Below, piece by piece: positions 23,918 through 36,800 of a stretch of DNA of 64,000 nt. Position 1 is the first letter of the stretch; every line of letters begins with the position of its first letter. Position numbers and translations under genes: made by a program. The notes beneath the pieces were generated by a model. The model was not told where the DNA came from and searched no databases. It worked only from the letters and a program-made list of their open reading frames with translations. This stretch comes from Crocodylus rhombifer (taxonomy: Eukaryota; Chordata; Crocodylia; Crocodylidae), in the NCBI GenBank assembly GCA_038503035.1, contig JAVSML010025226.1, positions 769,462 to 833,461 on the forward strand, in the 5' to 3' direction.

Positions 23918-26900
23918 CTCTGTATCCTGGAAACACGCGTGTATAGAGTGACACCCTGCCTCCATGTATCATGACTCTTGAAAACAAGAGTCTGGAGTAT
24001 AACATATTTTCTTACATATGACATGCACTTTCTTTCCAACATTCATCTGTTGAAAATTGAAATACACATTATAATTGAGGGAATGTGGAAACAGCAGTTT
24101 CTGCTGCTTATGCCTTTCCCTGGAGAGAGTGAAACTAAACTGGCACATGCTCCCCACACGTAGGGCTCCCTCGCTGTTGGCTGTAGACACTTTCTCGTTC
24201 ACCCTTGCCTTTCCCCTGCCAGTGTCTCAGGGAAACATAATTTTTCCTTCATTCTACCTTTGAAAAATAAGGTGCATGTTTCATTTTCAGGTGTCTGTAT
24301 GTGAGGAAATATGGTATATTCCCTGACCCACAGTTCATTTTTTTCAGGTTGGATTTTTTAGGAACTGAACTGGCATGCAATATTGTGAGGCAACTATTAA
24401 ATATAGGAAACATGTTGAGAAGCAGTAGAGAGCCTATTGCATTTCCTGTTGTCTCACTAGACACTTTGAACAATTTAGACCCCATAGACTGAAAAAGTCA
24501 ATTTCTCACTTTCCAAAAATGGAGTCGATGAGCAGTTTTCTGAATTGGGACCTTCTATGCAGTAAAGCAAGAGTTTGCATCTAACTAGTGTACATATAGA
24601 ATATTTTCTAGCCTTTCTAAATTTAAAAGAGGTCAACATAAAGGCACTCTTCCCCTACTATTTGATCTGTGAATACAATGCTAAATTCACGGTTGTGGTG
24701 AGGCAGCATCCACAAATTTTCCTGAGTAAGAAGTAGCAAGTTCCAAGAACATATTCAAAGAGGTTAGAGTGATCTTAAAATGGGTCATTGTATACTGTGG
24801 TGGGATATTTAGGTCATTTATACTTCTGTTGAACACATCTCAACTCTGGAAGTACATCCAGCTAGGAAATGCAAAACACCAAAAGGAAAACTTACAGGGA
24901 ATGATATTCTGAGGGACCCACCACCTCTACACCAGAGGAGTGTAGCACTATAAAAAGCTGTTTTTACTTCCAAGAGTGAAGCAAAGGTACTGGTATCTGG
25001 CTACCACTGTCAGTTTTCCTCTGTGAGTTCAGATCAAGCATCCACACCAGCCTAGCAGGCCATAGGACTAGTCCTGGTTAAAGAACACAAGGGAGCAACA
25101 TTGTTAATATCACATCTGGCTACCTGTGACTTCCCAACCTGAATGGCCAGTTACTGGAGGGAGACAGTCTTTGCCACAATCTAGAACAGGGCTTGAACTC
25201 ATGCCAGTGGAGGTACAGTGAGACATTGTCACTATACCTGGTACTCAACATAATGGTACTCTTCTGTACCTTAAAGCCGGCACAGCCAAGTCTTATGCCA
25301 CCCTGCTTACCTCTCCATCCCAGCATGGAAACAGGTAGAAGGAGTCTGTGTGGTATAGGAGCCTGGCGGAGGGCATACTGGGTACGGATCCACTGAGGCC
25401 AGGTGGTATGCAGTTGTGTTTGCCAAGCCTTGAATACTCTGTAGTCCCTTGGAGACTATAATCAGCAATCATGAGTTGGAGCTACCCTTCGGCAGCTTAC
25501 ACCATTTCTGTCCATTCTTCCTGCTGACTGTTTCACTGAAGCTGACTTGGCCATGGAGAAGCAAAGAATAGAAAGCAAGCAAGACACTTCTGATGCTGAA
25601 GTGTAAGATAACTGCATGGGTGTATATATGAAATCCCATCCTAGATTTTGAACTTAAAATGCCTTCCTAGATATACTAGCCCTCAGTGAGAAATGGTAAG
25701 GAGGTTTAAATGTCAGTGCTTGCTGCTGGAAATGCAGGGATGGCAAACAGTAGGATATATTCATGCCTTGGGAATGCCTGCCACTCAGATACTTTGAGAA
25801 TGAAGTAATAGGCTTAGCAGAGCTCCTGACTTAAGACTTTTTTATTTTCAAAAACCTGTTGGATTTCATTCAAGGTCATGCTATTAAAATCTTGGATTTA
25901 GCCAATTCATTCATCTCTTCACACACGCATACGAAACAAACAAGCAAACATGACATGCTCTGTGTAATGTCAGCTGCAAAGTAAGTGAATCTTTACACAG
26001 CAGAGGAAAACTCTCTCACAGATTAACAAGACATGGTGGTATAGCTGCCATCATTCTTGAACAGCATCATTTTATCTATCTTTACATGTGATCATCTTTC
26101 TTAGGGGTTCTGCTTACAATTTATATATTTTTTCCCAGCTCATCATCCCGAATAATCTGTTCATTTAAAGTAGCCTTTTCTGAAACCACCTAGGCTTTTT
26201 TGGTATGTATTTATGCATTGTCCAAAGCAGAAAGATTGTGCTCTGAGTGCTACTGTTATATAAACAAGTATAGCCTATCAAACCCTTCAGGTGGTAGTCT
26301 ACTTAGGCTACTAGGCTGTGGTGAAAGGGAGAAGATGGGACTGAGTATGACTTAAGTGAGGAGATCTGCAGAATAGAAAGGCTATACTTAATTTATGCCA
26401 CGATTTCCCTTTCTTGTCTAAGTAACAGTAGTTACATTCCTCATCTTATATATATGATGTAGATTCAATAGCAATAATTAGTGCTTTTACTTTTTGCCTT
26501 TTCCTGTTTTTCTATGTTAATGCAGTCTGGTTTCCATTCTTTGTGGCTGGGACATAGTCTTTGCATTGCATACTTTTAGTGCTTACTTTTGGTAAATAAT
26601 TCTCAATACAGGACTGTCTACCACAGTATAAGGCTACATAAACAAATACTACACTAACTGATATATTGTGTATGACCTGAAATAACAACACCTGCATTGC
26701 TGAAGCAAATAAAAACCAATACAAGTACATGAAAAAATAACTTTTAAATGTCCATGGACAGTTCTTAATGATAAATATGTAACAGAAATATGTAAATCTG
26801 TAATGATAAATATGTAACAGAAGACAGAGGTGACAAGTTGAGCTTTGAACAAACTACTGAAAAATGGACCAAAGAGAGGCGGAAAACGGAAAGGCCGTTT

Positions 26901-27447
26901 TGCATCCACAGTTTGCAGGCACACATAATTATGGATGTGAATTAGGCCAGTCAGGCACCAGGAAATCACATACTTGGCCTAAATAGCTGAAATTGCTCCC
27001 ACAGTTATTTGCATCTATGAAGTGTGATCACAAGTGAAAGGAAGCCCAGTTAAAGGTAGGTTGGAATTCAGGCCCCTAGTACATAAAAGGAAAAAAGAGG
27101 ATGGTAGTTATGACACAACCTACAAGAAATTACTAACTAGGGATAACTAGAGATGCAGGATTTGGGAGGTAAGGTCATCTCCTTTATTGTTATGTGGGAA
27201 CCATCCCACATAGCTGAGAGAGGAGGAGATAAGCTTTTGTGGTTCAAGTGCTGTTCAAGTTAGGTAAAGAACCAGTTACAGTTTAACACAAATGTAGTTT
27301 AGCTTTTACTTTCATCTAATTACATGAAATAGGGGAGGTGAAGGGAAGTGGGCAGTTTTCACTTGTGGAGCAAAGAGCAGTTAGCAGATGGAGACTGGTG
27401 AGAGATAAGTTACTGTCTCTGTTAAGTCTATGGTTCTTGAAGTCCAG
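23918..27447. other. Mostly unique non-coding DNA
   Basis: No exon or RNA gene recognised. A tandem duplication lies at 26766-26822. Around 25120-25420 the sequence is less AT-rich and has a B-box-like word in reverse ('GGGCTTGAACTC'), but not enough for a SINE call. Confidence 0.45.
26766..26822. repeat. 22 bp perfect direct duplication, 35 bp period
   Basis: The 22-base word starting TAATGATAAATATGTAACAG and ending GAA lies at 26766-26787 and again at 26801-26822. The 13 bases between hold a partial third copy ('ATATGTAA'). This is a recent local tandem duplication in AT-rich DNA. Confidence 0.9.
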
Positions 27448-28308
27448 TACGGCTGTGCGAAGCTTCAGGTACTGATTCAATTTGGAGGAGATTTGGTTCG
27501 ATTCGGTGGTTGAACCTCCGAATCCAAATTGAATCAGGGGACCAGTTAAAAGGTCTGAATTGATTTGAAGCTCTCCAAATTGATTCGGAAAAGATTTGGA
27601 GAACCTGGTAATTTGGGCAGTCCCCACTAGCTGCAGCAAGGAGCTGGACCTGGACTCTGTGCTGGTAAGTAGGGGCTGGGGGAGGGGGAACTGGAGGCAC
27701 CCAGGCCCCATCCCCTACCTGCACCCTCAAGCCTCCTGATCCCCACCCACTATTCCAACATCCCCCCCCCATGGCTGCTCCACCCACACAAGCTCCCAAC
27801 CCTTTAAAAAAAAGCCCCCACTCACCGGGTGCTGCCTGGTGGGAGGGGCAATCCTCGCTGCTTCCTACTGCATGGGGAGCTCTGCCATGAACCCCCTGAC
27901 CCTGCCCCACTCTCCCAGCCCCCCCACAGCTGCCCCACCTGCCCCAGCTCTGCTTAAGAAAAGAACCCCCCCCATGACTCACCAGCTCCTGCAGCAGCCT
28001 CAGGGCTTCTGGGGGCTCATGCAGAGCCCCCCATGTGGCATAGGGCAGTGGGAGGCAGCAAGGATTGCCCCCTGCCTGGCAGCACCTGATGAATTGGAAC
28101 TTTTTTTTCCAAAGTGCCAGGAGCTGGAGTGGGTGGGTAGCCATTGCCGGGCTGGGAGAGCGGGTGGGGGATGGGCCTGGGTGATCTCTGAATCAGATTC
28201 GGCCTAATTGATTTGGGACAGTGATTCAAATGCCCAAATCAAATCACTGTCCCCCGAATCAGCTGAATCTGAATCCAAAATGAGTACTAGCCACTTCGCA
28301 CAGGCGTA
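27448..28308. mobile_element. Element T2: hAT-like with internal inverted repeat
   Basis: The ends TACGGCTGTGCGAAG and (reverse-complemented) TACGCCTGTGCGAAG match at 14 of 15 bases. The flanks are AAGTCCAG (27440-27447) and GTGTCCAG (28309-28316), 6 of 8 identical. Inside, a GC-rich arm at about 27770-27900 ('CATGGGGAGCTCTGCCATGA') is repeated inverted at about 28010-28155 ('CTCATGCAGAGCCCCCCATG'), around a core of about 110 bases. It has no transposase; the 238-residue minus-strand frame is Gly/Ala/Pro-rich and follows the repeat structure. It lies in the opposite orientation to T1 and T3, judged by the outer arms. Confidence 0.86.
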
Positions 28309-30068
28309 GTGTCCAGTATAATTGTGAATTTCTGTTCCAAGGCCCTTCATTTGAAAGAATTGTATAGGTTCCCTTCAAGGACAAGGACTTTGGAGTCAGA
28401 GATAGAGTTGCTGCTTTGTAAAAAACACTGGTGTTGATAGGGTGATGCTGTGCTTTATCATTTTAGTGGAGAAATATAGTAATTTTCTAGAGCGTAGTGG
28501 TTGTCTATCATGTAGCATACATTCTCTCACATGCAAATAATTTAAAATCTGGATTGTTGCTTAAAGAACGAAGAATTAGTTTTAATCAAAAGGCAATGAA
28601 GTTCATGGTCAGCCTGAGAGTCTATTCAATTAAGTTCATAGCCAGGATTTAGGACTACTGCCAAGAAAGCCCTATCTTTAATACTTCTAAGTTAGCACAC
28701 TTACCCTGTGGAATTGGGGGGTGGGAGGGGGACCCTTAGCATACTTGGTCCTGTGGAATGGGGCTGCGACAGTTCCAGGTTACTCCCAGAAAGTAAAGGA
28801 TATCTTTAAGGTAATCGTGAAGATAGAGTCCAAGGTGGTGTTCAACTCTACTCAATGTACACTACAAAACTAAAGAAAATAGGCAAGTCATATGTGGTAC
28901 TGGCTGTTGTACTTGCTTAAGATTATTTTCAGGGATGGCAGTTTCATGCCTAGGTCCAATGCATGGCAAAAGTCTGACTTGGAGGAGATGAAAGTATGTG
29001 TGATTCAACTTAGGTCATTAGCAGTATAGAGTAATCTATACTGATAGCTATGCTATGTATGGCACAAGGAAATGTTTGCCAGCTGCCTTCATATGGAAGT
29101 TCAATATCAATTCTACTTTCCTGTCTATTATCATGACTGCCGTTTTTCCCAGATTTAACCCCAAGGAGTTCACCTGAGCCATGAACAAGTATTACACTTG
29201 TGCCAGGAGAAAAGCTTTTCCCCTGACACAAAAAGAGAATGTACAGTCATTCAAGCGATTTCTTGAGATTTCTTGCATAAAAGAACTGGCTCTTCTGTTG
29301 GGTGTTGAGGACATACAATATCCCACAGTGGTCCTCTCCCTCCCTCCATCCAAGCCCACCCAGAGATGAGCTGGCAGGGATGAGCTGTAAGGACCTATGC
29401 TCCCCTGCCAATCAGCTGACAGAGCAGGAACCCTCCGCACCCCCAGGAGGGTTGGTGCCAGGGATAATGACCCTCAGCCACCCAGTCTTCACCACCCAGG
29501 CCCCTGTTCTCCTGTGGCAGGAACAGAACTGGCTGGAGGGTTCCCACTGTGGGAGAATGTCCCACCCTTTACCAGCTGATTTCAAGGATGGGGGCATGCT
29601 CCTGGGGCTACAACCTTCTCCATGTCGTCTCTGACAGCTGCTGCTTTTCAGCAGCTACCAACTGCCCATTGACAGCCTGCCCCCTTCCCAGGCGGGCAAC
29701 CGATGGAACAGCCCTCTACTGCTCACTGTGTGAAGAGCTCTCCAAATAGGGGGCTGGGCAGCATGTATGCTCCAGCTTTCAGGCTATTTTTCTATCAGTA
29801 AGAATTTCTGAGAATTTTTTTCTGCTAGAAATGAACCCATATTGGTGGCCTTGCTTGTAGACCATTTAAAGGTTTCATGGTAACCAGTGCCTCTGGTTTT
29901 ACCCACACATAGATTGATGACAACACAGGACACAAATGTAATGTGTTCTGACCAGTTTGCCTACCTTCCAGGGAGGCAGGCAGATGCATCCTTTAGCACC
30001 TCTAACTTCCAGGCAGTTTTGATTGAAGCTTCAGCTACAGTGTACAGCAGCATAGTAGTGTAGAAGGC
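28309..30068. other. Non-coding DNA with GC-rich patch
   Basis: AT-rich to about 29290, then a GC-rich patch at 29290-29760 whose open frames overlap on both strands without a known motif. The patch may be the interior of another decayed DNA element, since GC-rich islands in this window are otherwise transposon interiors, but I could not find its ends. Confidence 0.4.
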
Positions 30069-30071
30069 AGT

Positions 30072-30473
30072 GGGCATGTCTACAAGAGATGCATGCTGTA
30101 GAGCTGAGTAATTAGTTCCATAGTAAAATGTCACTGTCTACACATTAGATCCTTTTAGGTCACAGTAGACTAATAAATGCTGCTGCAAGGTAGTCCAGCT
30201 AAACACAAGTAGTACCCTGAGGCAATGTTTCATGCACCTCAGCACACACGTAGATGGTGACAGAGCTGGCTGGGGCACAAGGGTGCTTCAGTGCAGGGGC
30301 TGTCAGCTAGCCCCACACTGGAGCATGCTCATGCCCCAGCCAACCACTCCACAGTACACTAAGCCAGGTCACAGCAGCCCCATGTTCAAACAATGCCCCC
30401 AGAAGCAAAAACCTCCGGGGCAATAAGCTCCAGAGTTTATTCATGCACATTAACTGCATGTGTAGATGTGACC
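30072..30473. mobile_element. MITE family 1 copy with AGT target duplication
   Basis: Begins GGGCATGTCTACAAGAG and ends (reverse-complemented) GGTCACATCTACACATGCAG. AGT directly flanks both ends (30069-30071 and 30474-30476), an exact 3 bp duplication as in PIF/Harbinger-type elements. The interior shares the 'GTGCTTCAGTGCAGGG' word with 6760-7141 and the 'CCCCAGCCAACC' region with other copies. Confidence 0.76.
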
Positions 30474-30603
30474 AGTGCATCAGAGTTGAAGTGTCTCACT
30501 CTAGTACAGGAAACATGAGTTTGATGCATGCTTTGGGGCTGTGCTAGAGGCTACCCACACTCAACCCAGCTGATTACTGGGTGTTCAGCAATGGGGAATC
30601 AAA

Positions 30604-31033
30604 GGGTGCTTCCCCACATCCAGGGACGTGTATTTGCCATGGCACAAATTTGTGCTGCTGCTTTTTGCCACTGTGTATACTTCTGTATGTGGGGTTTACT
30701 GTGGGGCAAAATGCCCCACTTCAGTGAAACTACTTTTTCCCCACTCCTCCCAGCTCCTGGAGTGCTGGAAGAGCCAAGGGATACCTAAAGCAATGGAGGT
30801 GCTCTGGCCGGCTGCCAAAGCATCTCCCTGGAAAACTCAGCCTCCAGCTGCTTGCTTTTTTTTGGAACTTTTTTTTATACTGGGAGTCCCAGTTTCAAAT
30901 TTTGGTACCATGATGCAAATTTGCAGCATAGCAAACAGTTGCCATATGCCACATGCAGTTTGCAGTGCTTCCAACAGTTCTGAGGTGCTGAAAACTACAT
31001 GTACATGCTTGTCTGGGTGCGCCTCAAGGGATG
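30604..31033. mobile_element. MITE family 2, second copy
   Basis: Starts near GGGTGCTTCCCCACATCCAG and ends near 'CTTGTCTGGGTGCGCC', the inverted counterpart. In between are 'CACAAATTTGTGCTGCTGCT' and a poly-T module followed by 'ACTGGGAGTCCC', in the same order as the copy at 11142-11607. TCAA near both edges may be the target duplication. The 165-residue open frame across it has no known domain. Confidence 0.6.
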
Positions 31034-31192
31034 TGGATACACCAGCCATAAGGCACACTCTTGCGTGTACCTTAAACATACCAATCAAATGGACCATCTT
31101 AGCTGAAACAGACCTCCTGATGTAGAGGTAAAGGTGTGAAAGATCATAGTGAGATCTACATATGAATGGAAAGGACAGCTACAGATGAAAAA

Positions 31193-31380
31193 TAGGGTTT
31201 TGTGAAGCTTCATAGGCCAATTTCATTTGGAGGAGATTCAGCCCAATTCAGCAGCTGAATCTCTGAATCTGAATCAAATTGGGAGACCCATTAATCTCTC
31301 TGAATTGAATGAGAAGCGTCTGAATCGATTCAGAGAGATTTGGAGAGATTCAGAGATTTGGCCATAGACTGTACAGACAG
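31193..31380. mobile_element. Element T4: one-ended fragment of the T family
   Basis: The left end TAGGGTTTTGTGAAGCTTC matches the T-family terminus, followed by 'GGAGGAGATTCAGCCCAATT' and 'AGCTGAATCTCTGAATCTG', the family's subterminal sequence. The right terminal repeat is not visible. GC-rich sequence to about 31500 may be part of the interior. The copy is either truncated or too diverged at its right side. Confidence 0.7.
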
Positions 31381-32436
31381 GTACTGCAGAGCTGGCGGGA
31401 GTAGCTGGCGGATCAGCCAGACGAGCCCTGGCTTGAGCTGGCAGCCACGACTCCACCCCAGTGGAGACAAGCAGTGCTGGCTGCCCCAGGAGAAGCTGCA
31501 GCGAGTGTGGGGAATGATCCTCAGGACTGATCTTCTCTCAGTTGAGTTAAGTCCAGGTACAAGCCTTGGCCAAAGTAATGGAGACTGCAATATAAGCCCT
31601 ATTACCTCAAAATCTGCCCCATTGTCTTCTCGTAGAAGGAGTGACATGACAGATCTGTGGGAAACTTCATCTTGGAACTTTTCAGGAGAGCAATGTCATC
31701 AAACTCCAGTACTTGGCTCCTGCTGAAAGAAAGAAATGGAACAATGTACAAGGATTATCTATGTCTGCTGGATCATTGTTGTCTCAACAGCACCTCCATA
31801 TCAGAGGTAACACAGATAACTGAAAGAATTCATGTTGACAGGGATTATATGGTCTCTGTTCATATTCCCAGGACGAACAAACTGAGAAACACCATCCCTC
31901 TGCCATATAGTATGTCTCGGGCTGATGCCTGACCAAGTGAGGATCCAGAAATATTAGGGTATCAGATTTTGCTAAACATGGGCATCACCTGTCTTTCTAG
32001 TAATTTTATCCACTAGGAGGAAGTTCGAGACTGTGAGCTATCAGAAGGAAAAGTGTTTGGGAACTGATTTTTATTTCTGTAAAAGCATTGATTAAAAAAA
32101 AAAAGAGCTTCATTTCTGTCAAAGTTTTTCTGCAAAAGACTTTGAATTTTCATGTGGGGGGAAAGAAAGTTTTCAGCAAGTAAAGATGTTTGGATTTTTT
32201 TCTTATGAAATTTCAGATATTATAAATAAGAAGGGAAAAAATTAAAATTTTATTTTACCTAAATATTTCTTCATTTAAATCAGGTTGAATGATAAATATC
32301 AAGCAGCTCCAGTTGATGACTTGGCCTCTTTCAGATAACATTGATGTAGGTTTCCTATAAAAGTTTCCACCACAATAAATATATCTCAAAGTTTAGACAT
32401 CTGCAAGTAATTTATTTCTCTGCTACAAATAGTAAA
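31381..32436. other. Non-coding DNA, no feature seen
   Basis: No gene recognised; possible T4 interior at the start, then AT-rich unique-looking sequence. Confidence 0.45.
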
Positions 32437-32830
32437 TACCATAGATACATAGATCCATAGACTGTAAGGTTGGAAGAGACTTCGGAAGATCATTGGGTCC
32501 AGCCCCCTGCACCAAGTAGGAAAGATAACTGGGGTCAGGTGACCTCAGCAAGGTGACCGTCCAGTCTCCTCTTGAAGATTTCTAGGGCAGGTGAAGGGAG
32601 TTTATTCCACAGTCTGGACACCCTAGTGGTGAAATAGTTTTTCCTAATGTTGAACTTAAAATGGCTCACACACTTCCAGGAGTGTGTGACCATTACTCCT
32701 AGTTTTCCCCATGGGTACCCTGGTGAACAGCTGTCCATCGAACCCTTGATGTACACCTCTGATGTAATGGTAAGCTGCTACCAAGTCCCCAATTTGCTTA
32801 AATCCAAGATGCAGTTATCCTCACGCCCAT
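32437..32830 (-). mobile_element. CR1 LINE 3' end, minus strand
   Basis: Read on the minus strand, the order 'AATATGGGCTCACAG'-type tail motifs is replaced by the crisp words seen on plus: 'CATAGACTGTAAGGTTGGAA', 'GGGTCCAGCCCCCTGCACC' and 'GACCGTCCAGTCTCCTCTTG', which are the reverse complement of the CR1 3' end seen at 1400-1540 and 61740-61910. 'TTATTCCACAGTCTGGACAC' and 'GTGAAATAGTTTTTCCTAAT' extend it toward ORF2. Only the 3' part is present. Confidence 0.9.
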
Positions 32831-32854
32831 GGGAATATGGGGTAAAAAGCCCCT

Positions 32855-33832
32855 TGTGTTAGATTTGAGTACAAGCAGGTGGGAGGGACAGCTGCAAGGG
32901 AAAGGTAAGCATGGGGGAAGAGGATTAGGGGTGGTAGGGAGTAGTGGGAAGCAGAGGCAAGGGAAAAAGAACCTGTGCGAGGAGCAGCTGTGGTTCTGGC
33001 TCAGACCCCAAGCTCAGGATCAGAACTGCAGCCACTGGTCCCCCACTACCTGCCCACCCATGCTCTTCTCCCACGCTTGCCTCTGCTTCCTACCCATCCC
33101 CACCACCTCTGCTTCTCCCTTTCCCCATTGCTTACCTTCCCACTGCAGCTCTGGCTTTGCTCCGGCTCAGGGCACAGATGGCAGAGCATATGCTGGCTCT
33201 GACACCTGCTCTGCCATGCAACAGTGGTAGTATTGGTAGTAGCAGCTGCTTTGGCTCTGTGGTTAGGGCTGGGTCCAGAGTTGATGCTGCCACAACTACT
33301 GCTACATAGGCAGGTGGGAGGCAGAGCCAGCATGTGCCCCATGCTCCCTGTCCCATGCCAGAGAGGGGTCCAAGTTGGAGTTGAGATAGGGAGGTAAGAA
33401 GCAAAGGTAGCAGCAGTGAGGGGAGGTGGGGAAGAGGAATGGGGGGCAGGCAGCAGAAAGTGTCAAGTGATGGAGAAGGTGCTGGGAGAGCAGCAGCCAG
33501 AGGATACAGGAACAGTGGAAGCGGGCATTGGGGAGGAAGATTTTGGGGGGGACAGTGCCAAAGGGTGCAGGAACAACGGGGGGCATGCAGCAGGGGGGCG
33601 AGTGGTGGAGGGCAGGCACCAGAAGGTACAGGCACTGAAGGGGGCATGCAGCCACGGGAGGTATAGTGAGGGAGGGAATGTTGGAGGAACAAATGATAAG
33701 AGGCAGGGGCAGGCCATTTGACTCCCTTGCCACATGGCCCCCCCCCCCCCCATTGTCTGCCCCTGCCCCATCACTGCTTGCCCCACTGTAATGGTTGGGG
33801 GGACTAATTTAAGATGACACTCCAAAAACTAA
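32855..33832. mobile_element. Element U: GC-rich putative DNA transposon with inverted arms
   Basis: A GC-rich block between AT-rich flanks. The left edge reads near 'GTGTTAGATTTGAGTACAAG' and the right edge, reverse-complemented, near 'GTGTCATCTTAAATTAGTCC', which align imperfectly as terminal inverted repeats. Inside, an arm at about 32885-32970 ('GTAAGCATGGGGGAAGAGG') is repeated inverted at about 33070-33150 ('TTCCCCATTGCTTACCTTCC'). A second inverted pair involves 'GGCAGAGCATATGCTGGCTC' (33179) and 'AGGCAGAGCCAGCATGTGCC' (33320). No transposase was seen, and no clear target duplication. The 186-residue minus frame is Pro/Leu/Cys low complexity. Confidence 0.55.
33738..33751. repeat. Poly-C run
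   Basis: Fourteen C residues within element U; likely length-variable and prone to assembly error. Confidence 0.85.
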
Positions 33833-36800
33833 ATTCTATACATGGAACATTATAACAAATATATTAATTTCCCATGTCTATAATCCAATGATTACCGGGG
33901 TCTTAAATATGTAGTCTTGTTGGATTCAGGTAAATGTGGTATGTATATCTAAGACCTTCAGCTGGCACACACTGATTCAATTTAGATATGCTATGTGTGG
34001 CACTGAAACTTCTATATATGATATATATGACATGGAATATTAAAAAATGTTAAAGCAACAACTCCACATACATATCCATAATTAATCTACTTCTATGATC
34101 TTCTATGTGTTAGAAAATCTTCTATGCCTTAAAAGCCATATTTAGGGTTTCTTTCTTACAGGTACAAAATTATCTGCATATATACACATACAAACATTGA
34201 GGAAACTACTACCTCTCTAGGCAAACAAGACTTGTAAACTGACACATTTTGGTTATTCTGTATGTAGAGCATGTTACACATTATTGTTGTAATGCAGACA
34301 TCTTAACTTTAAATGAGAGGAAAACAAACATAAAATTAGCACTGTAGGGAACCCCCTGCCACTCAGTTTGTGTTGGGTTTAACACCTTCTTATTTTATAT
34401 ATCCTTCTACATAAACAGTTTTATATTAGCCCTTGATATGGTGCCTTCAAAGAATTAAATGTTGAGCTGTTTAAAAGCACTAATTAGCAGCTCTAATACA
34501 GAGGGGAGCACATTTATTAGTAAAATCTTGTAAACCTAGAATACCCTTTGGGCCTAGTCATTTGTGTGTGAAATAACTCAATAAAAATATTATATTGTTA
34601 ATCTCAAAACCTTCCTGGAAAATAATCAATCTAGGAAGAAATATAAGCTATATTTTTCCAAACAAAGGAAGAAAAGTGACTGTCCATATTAAAGCAAAGA
34701 AATAAAGTTCTAGAGAAATGTAAATTCATTTATAAAACAAAGCACTTTTCAGCATATGGGTTTTACAAATCTGTAATTTTATATACATACGACAACAAAT
34801 ACGTTAATTTTGTTTAGTTTGAACACAATGAGAAACATGTTTCTTAAATTAACACTTCATTCCTTTCAATCATGTGTAACAATGCCAAGGTTTTGAAAAA
34901 GTAACTTCCATGGAGATATAAGAAATAACATTCATGTCTCTCCACTGCATTCTTTTCTCTTTTTTAACCTTATAAATGCATGTAATTTACAAAGCAGCTA
35001 AGGTTATGTGCTATACACACCTGGATATTTCTCACCTAAAATATTTTTGCAAATTAACAAACAGAAAAAGATTATTTTCATTTAGTGTGATAAACCCAAT
35101 TTTGATCTTGACCATTATTTATAACTCCTGTGCTTTTTCAATGCATTACATATGTTGTATGTTACTACTTAATATATATATGATGCATGTAAATCATTAT
35201 ATTCTTGAGTGTTTAAAATTACACTAATTCCTACACTATTAAGGAGGCAAAATGTTTAATACATTATAATTGAGAGACAGTAGAACACAGATGAAATATG
35301 CATAAGCATGGAATAAATCCTTATAACAGTAAGTAATATTTAAAAGTAAAATGCTAAGCATCTGAGGATTTACTGATGATTAGAAGCAAATAGGACAGTG
35401 CTATCCTTCTCTGCTAAATAACAGCACTTCAGGTCTTGTCCATGTTATATCATAGTCCAAAAACAAAAACAAAAAAATCCTGTCTAAAAACCTCATTATG
35501 TTGAAAAGTGTTTGAGCAATACTTTGAATCATAAACTCCTGGAAGAAGCTTTCTTGGAAATATATTGCTATGCTTACATGAAACACAATAGTTTTCATTA
35601 CTTTTCTTTGTAGGCATTCTGAAAGGAATTTTATGCCCTTCTGCAAAACAATTATTTTTTGTAACATCATAACATCATGATCTTTCCTAAAAAAAAGAAA
35701 AAAATACTGTGCCAAACCATGCTTATTTTTGCTAATGCCATGGTAATAATCATGGTTTGCTGGCACTCGTGGTTGTTTTAAAAATTGCCTTCAAATATTT
35801 TCAAATTATCCTCATTTTCTTTTTTTTTTTTAAAGGATTTAACAGAAATTTCTCAACAAAGAACAATATCAATTCTTTCCAGCTTTGAGCTACTATTAGA
35901 AACAGGTTTATTCAAAGCCCTCATATATTTGCTGTGAATATATTTTAATGTATTTCCCCAACATAAAAAGCTGGCCAGAGCTTAGACGTTTTTGTACACC
36001 ATGCCTTCGCTTTTTACGGTGTTTTATATTACAACCTAATTAGTATCTTACAGTGCCCTTACATGTACTTAGAGTGTAGAATTTCACTAAATACACTGAA
36101 CGTTTTATTTTTGGGGACCTCCGTGACACACTAGCAGTTTTAAGCAGGCTAAGAATATGTTTCCAGTCAATCAAGCCACTCAGAGATAGGTTATCCACCT
36201 CTGGCTAATGCAGGGCTATAAAACCTTCACCATTCCTGACTGCACGATACAGTCTGTTATTAAACCCCTAGCTGCCCACAGCTATAGAATTCAGAGAAAA
36301 AGAAAGACAGTCATTCCCAGTACTTCGTAAAGCTTACTCAAACAAATTATACAAAGATTAACTAATAGCAGCTGCCACGTTGGATGGTTAGCCAAATTAG
36401 GTATGACTTGTTGGGCTGCTGTTTTTTCTACAGTTCTTTATCCTCCATCTTCTTGAAGTTGTTTGTTGCCCAGCAGATGACTCAATAAGATGATCAACCA
36501 GGTTTAATTTTCAGTCCAGTGCTTGGGCTACATAGAAATGAAAAAGTCAGTGGTGTCAAGACACCACTTGTTTAAAATCTACTTTGCAAATCAAAGAAAG
36601 CTATCTAGAATCTAACATTTTGTTCTGAAGATCCATGTTGCCTGGATTCAGTTATCCTGCATAAATCCAGCGCACTCCACAAATCAAATCTGATATATGT
36701 AATGTGCGAACAATGGCAGTCTTGGTCCAAAATGTCATGATGGATTAGAAAGAATGCATTCTGAATGCTCCTATTACTTAAGGGAGACAATCCAAACAAT

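Noticed and set aside
25120..25420. Possible tRNA-derived SINE on the minus strand
   Set aside because: Only a B-box-like word is visible; no A box, body or tail could be matched.
27428..28144. 238-residue minus-strand open frame
   Set aside because: It starts in flanking DNA sense and runs through the T2 repeat arms; its Gly/Ala/Pro composition mirrors the repeat and no motif is visible.
33132..33692. 186-residue and overlapping 143-residue minus-strand frames
   Set aside because: Both are Pro/Leu/Cys low-complexity readings of element U in different frames and cannot both be real; neither has a domain.
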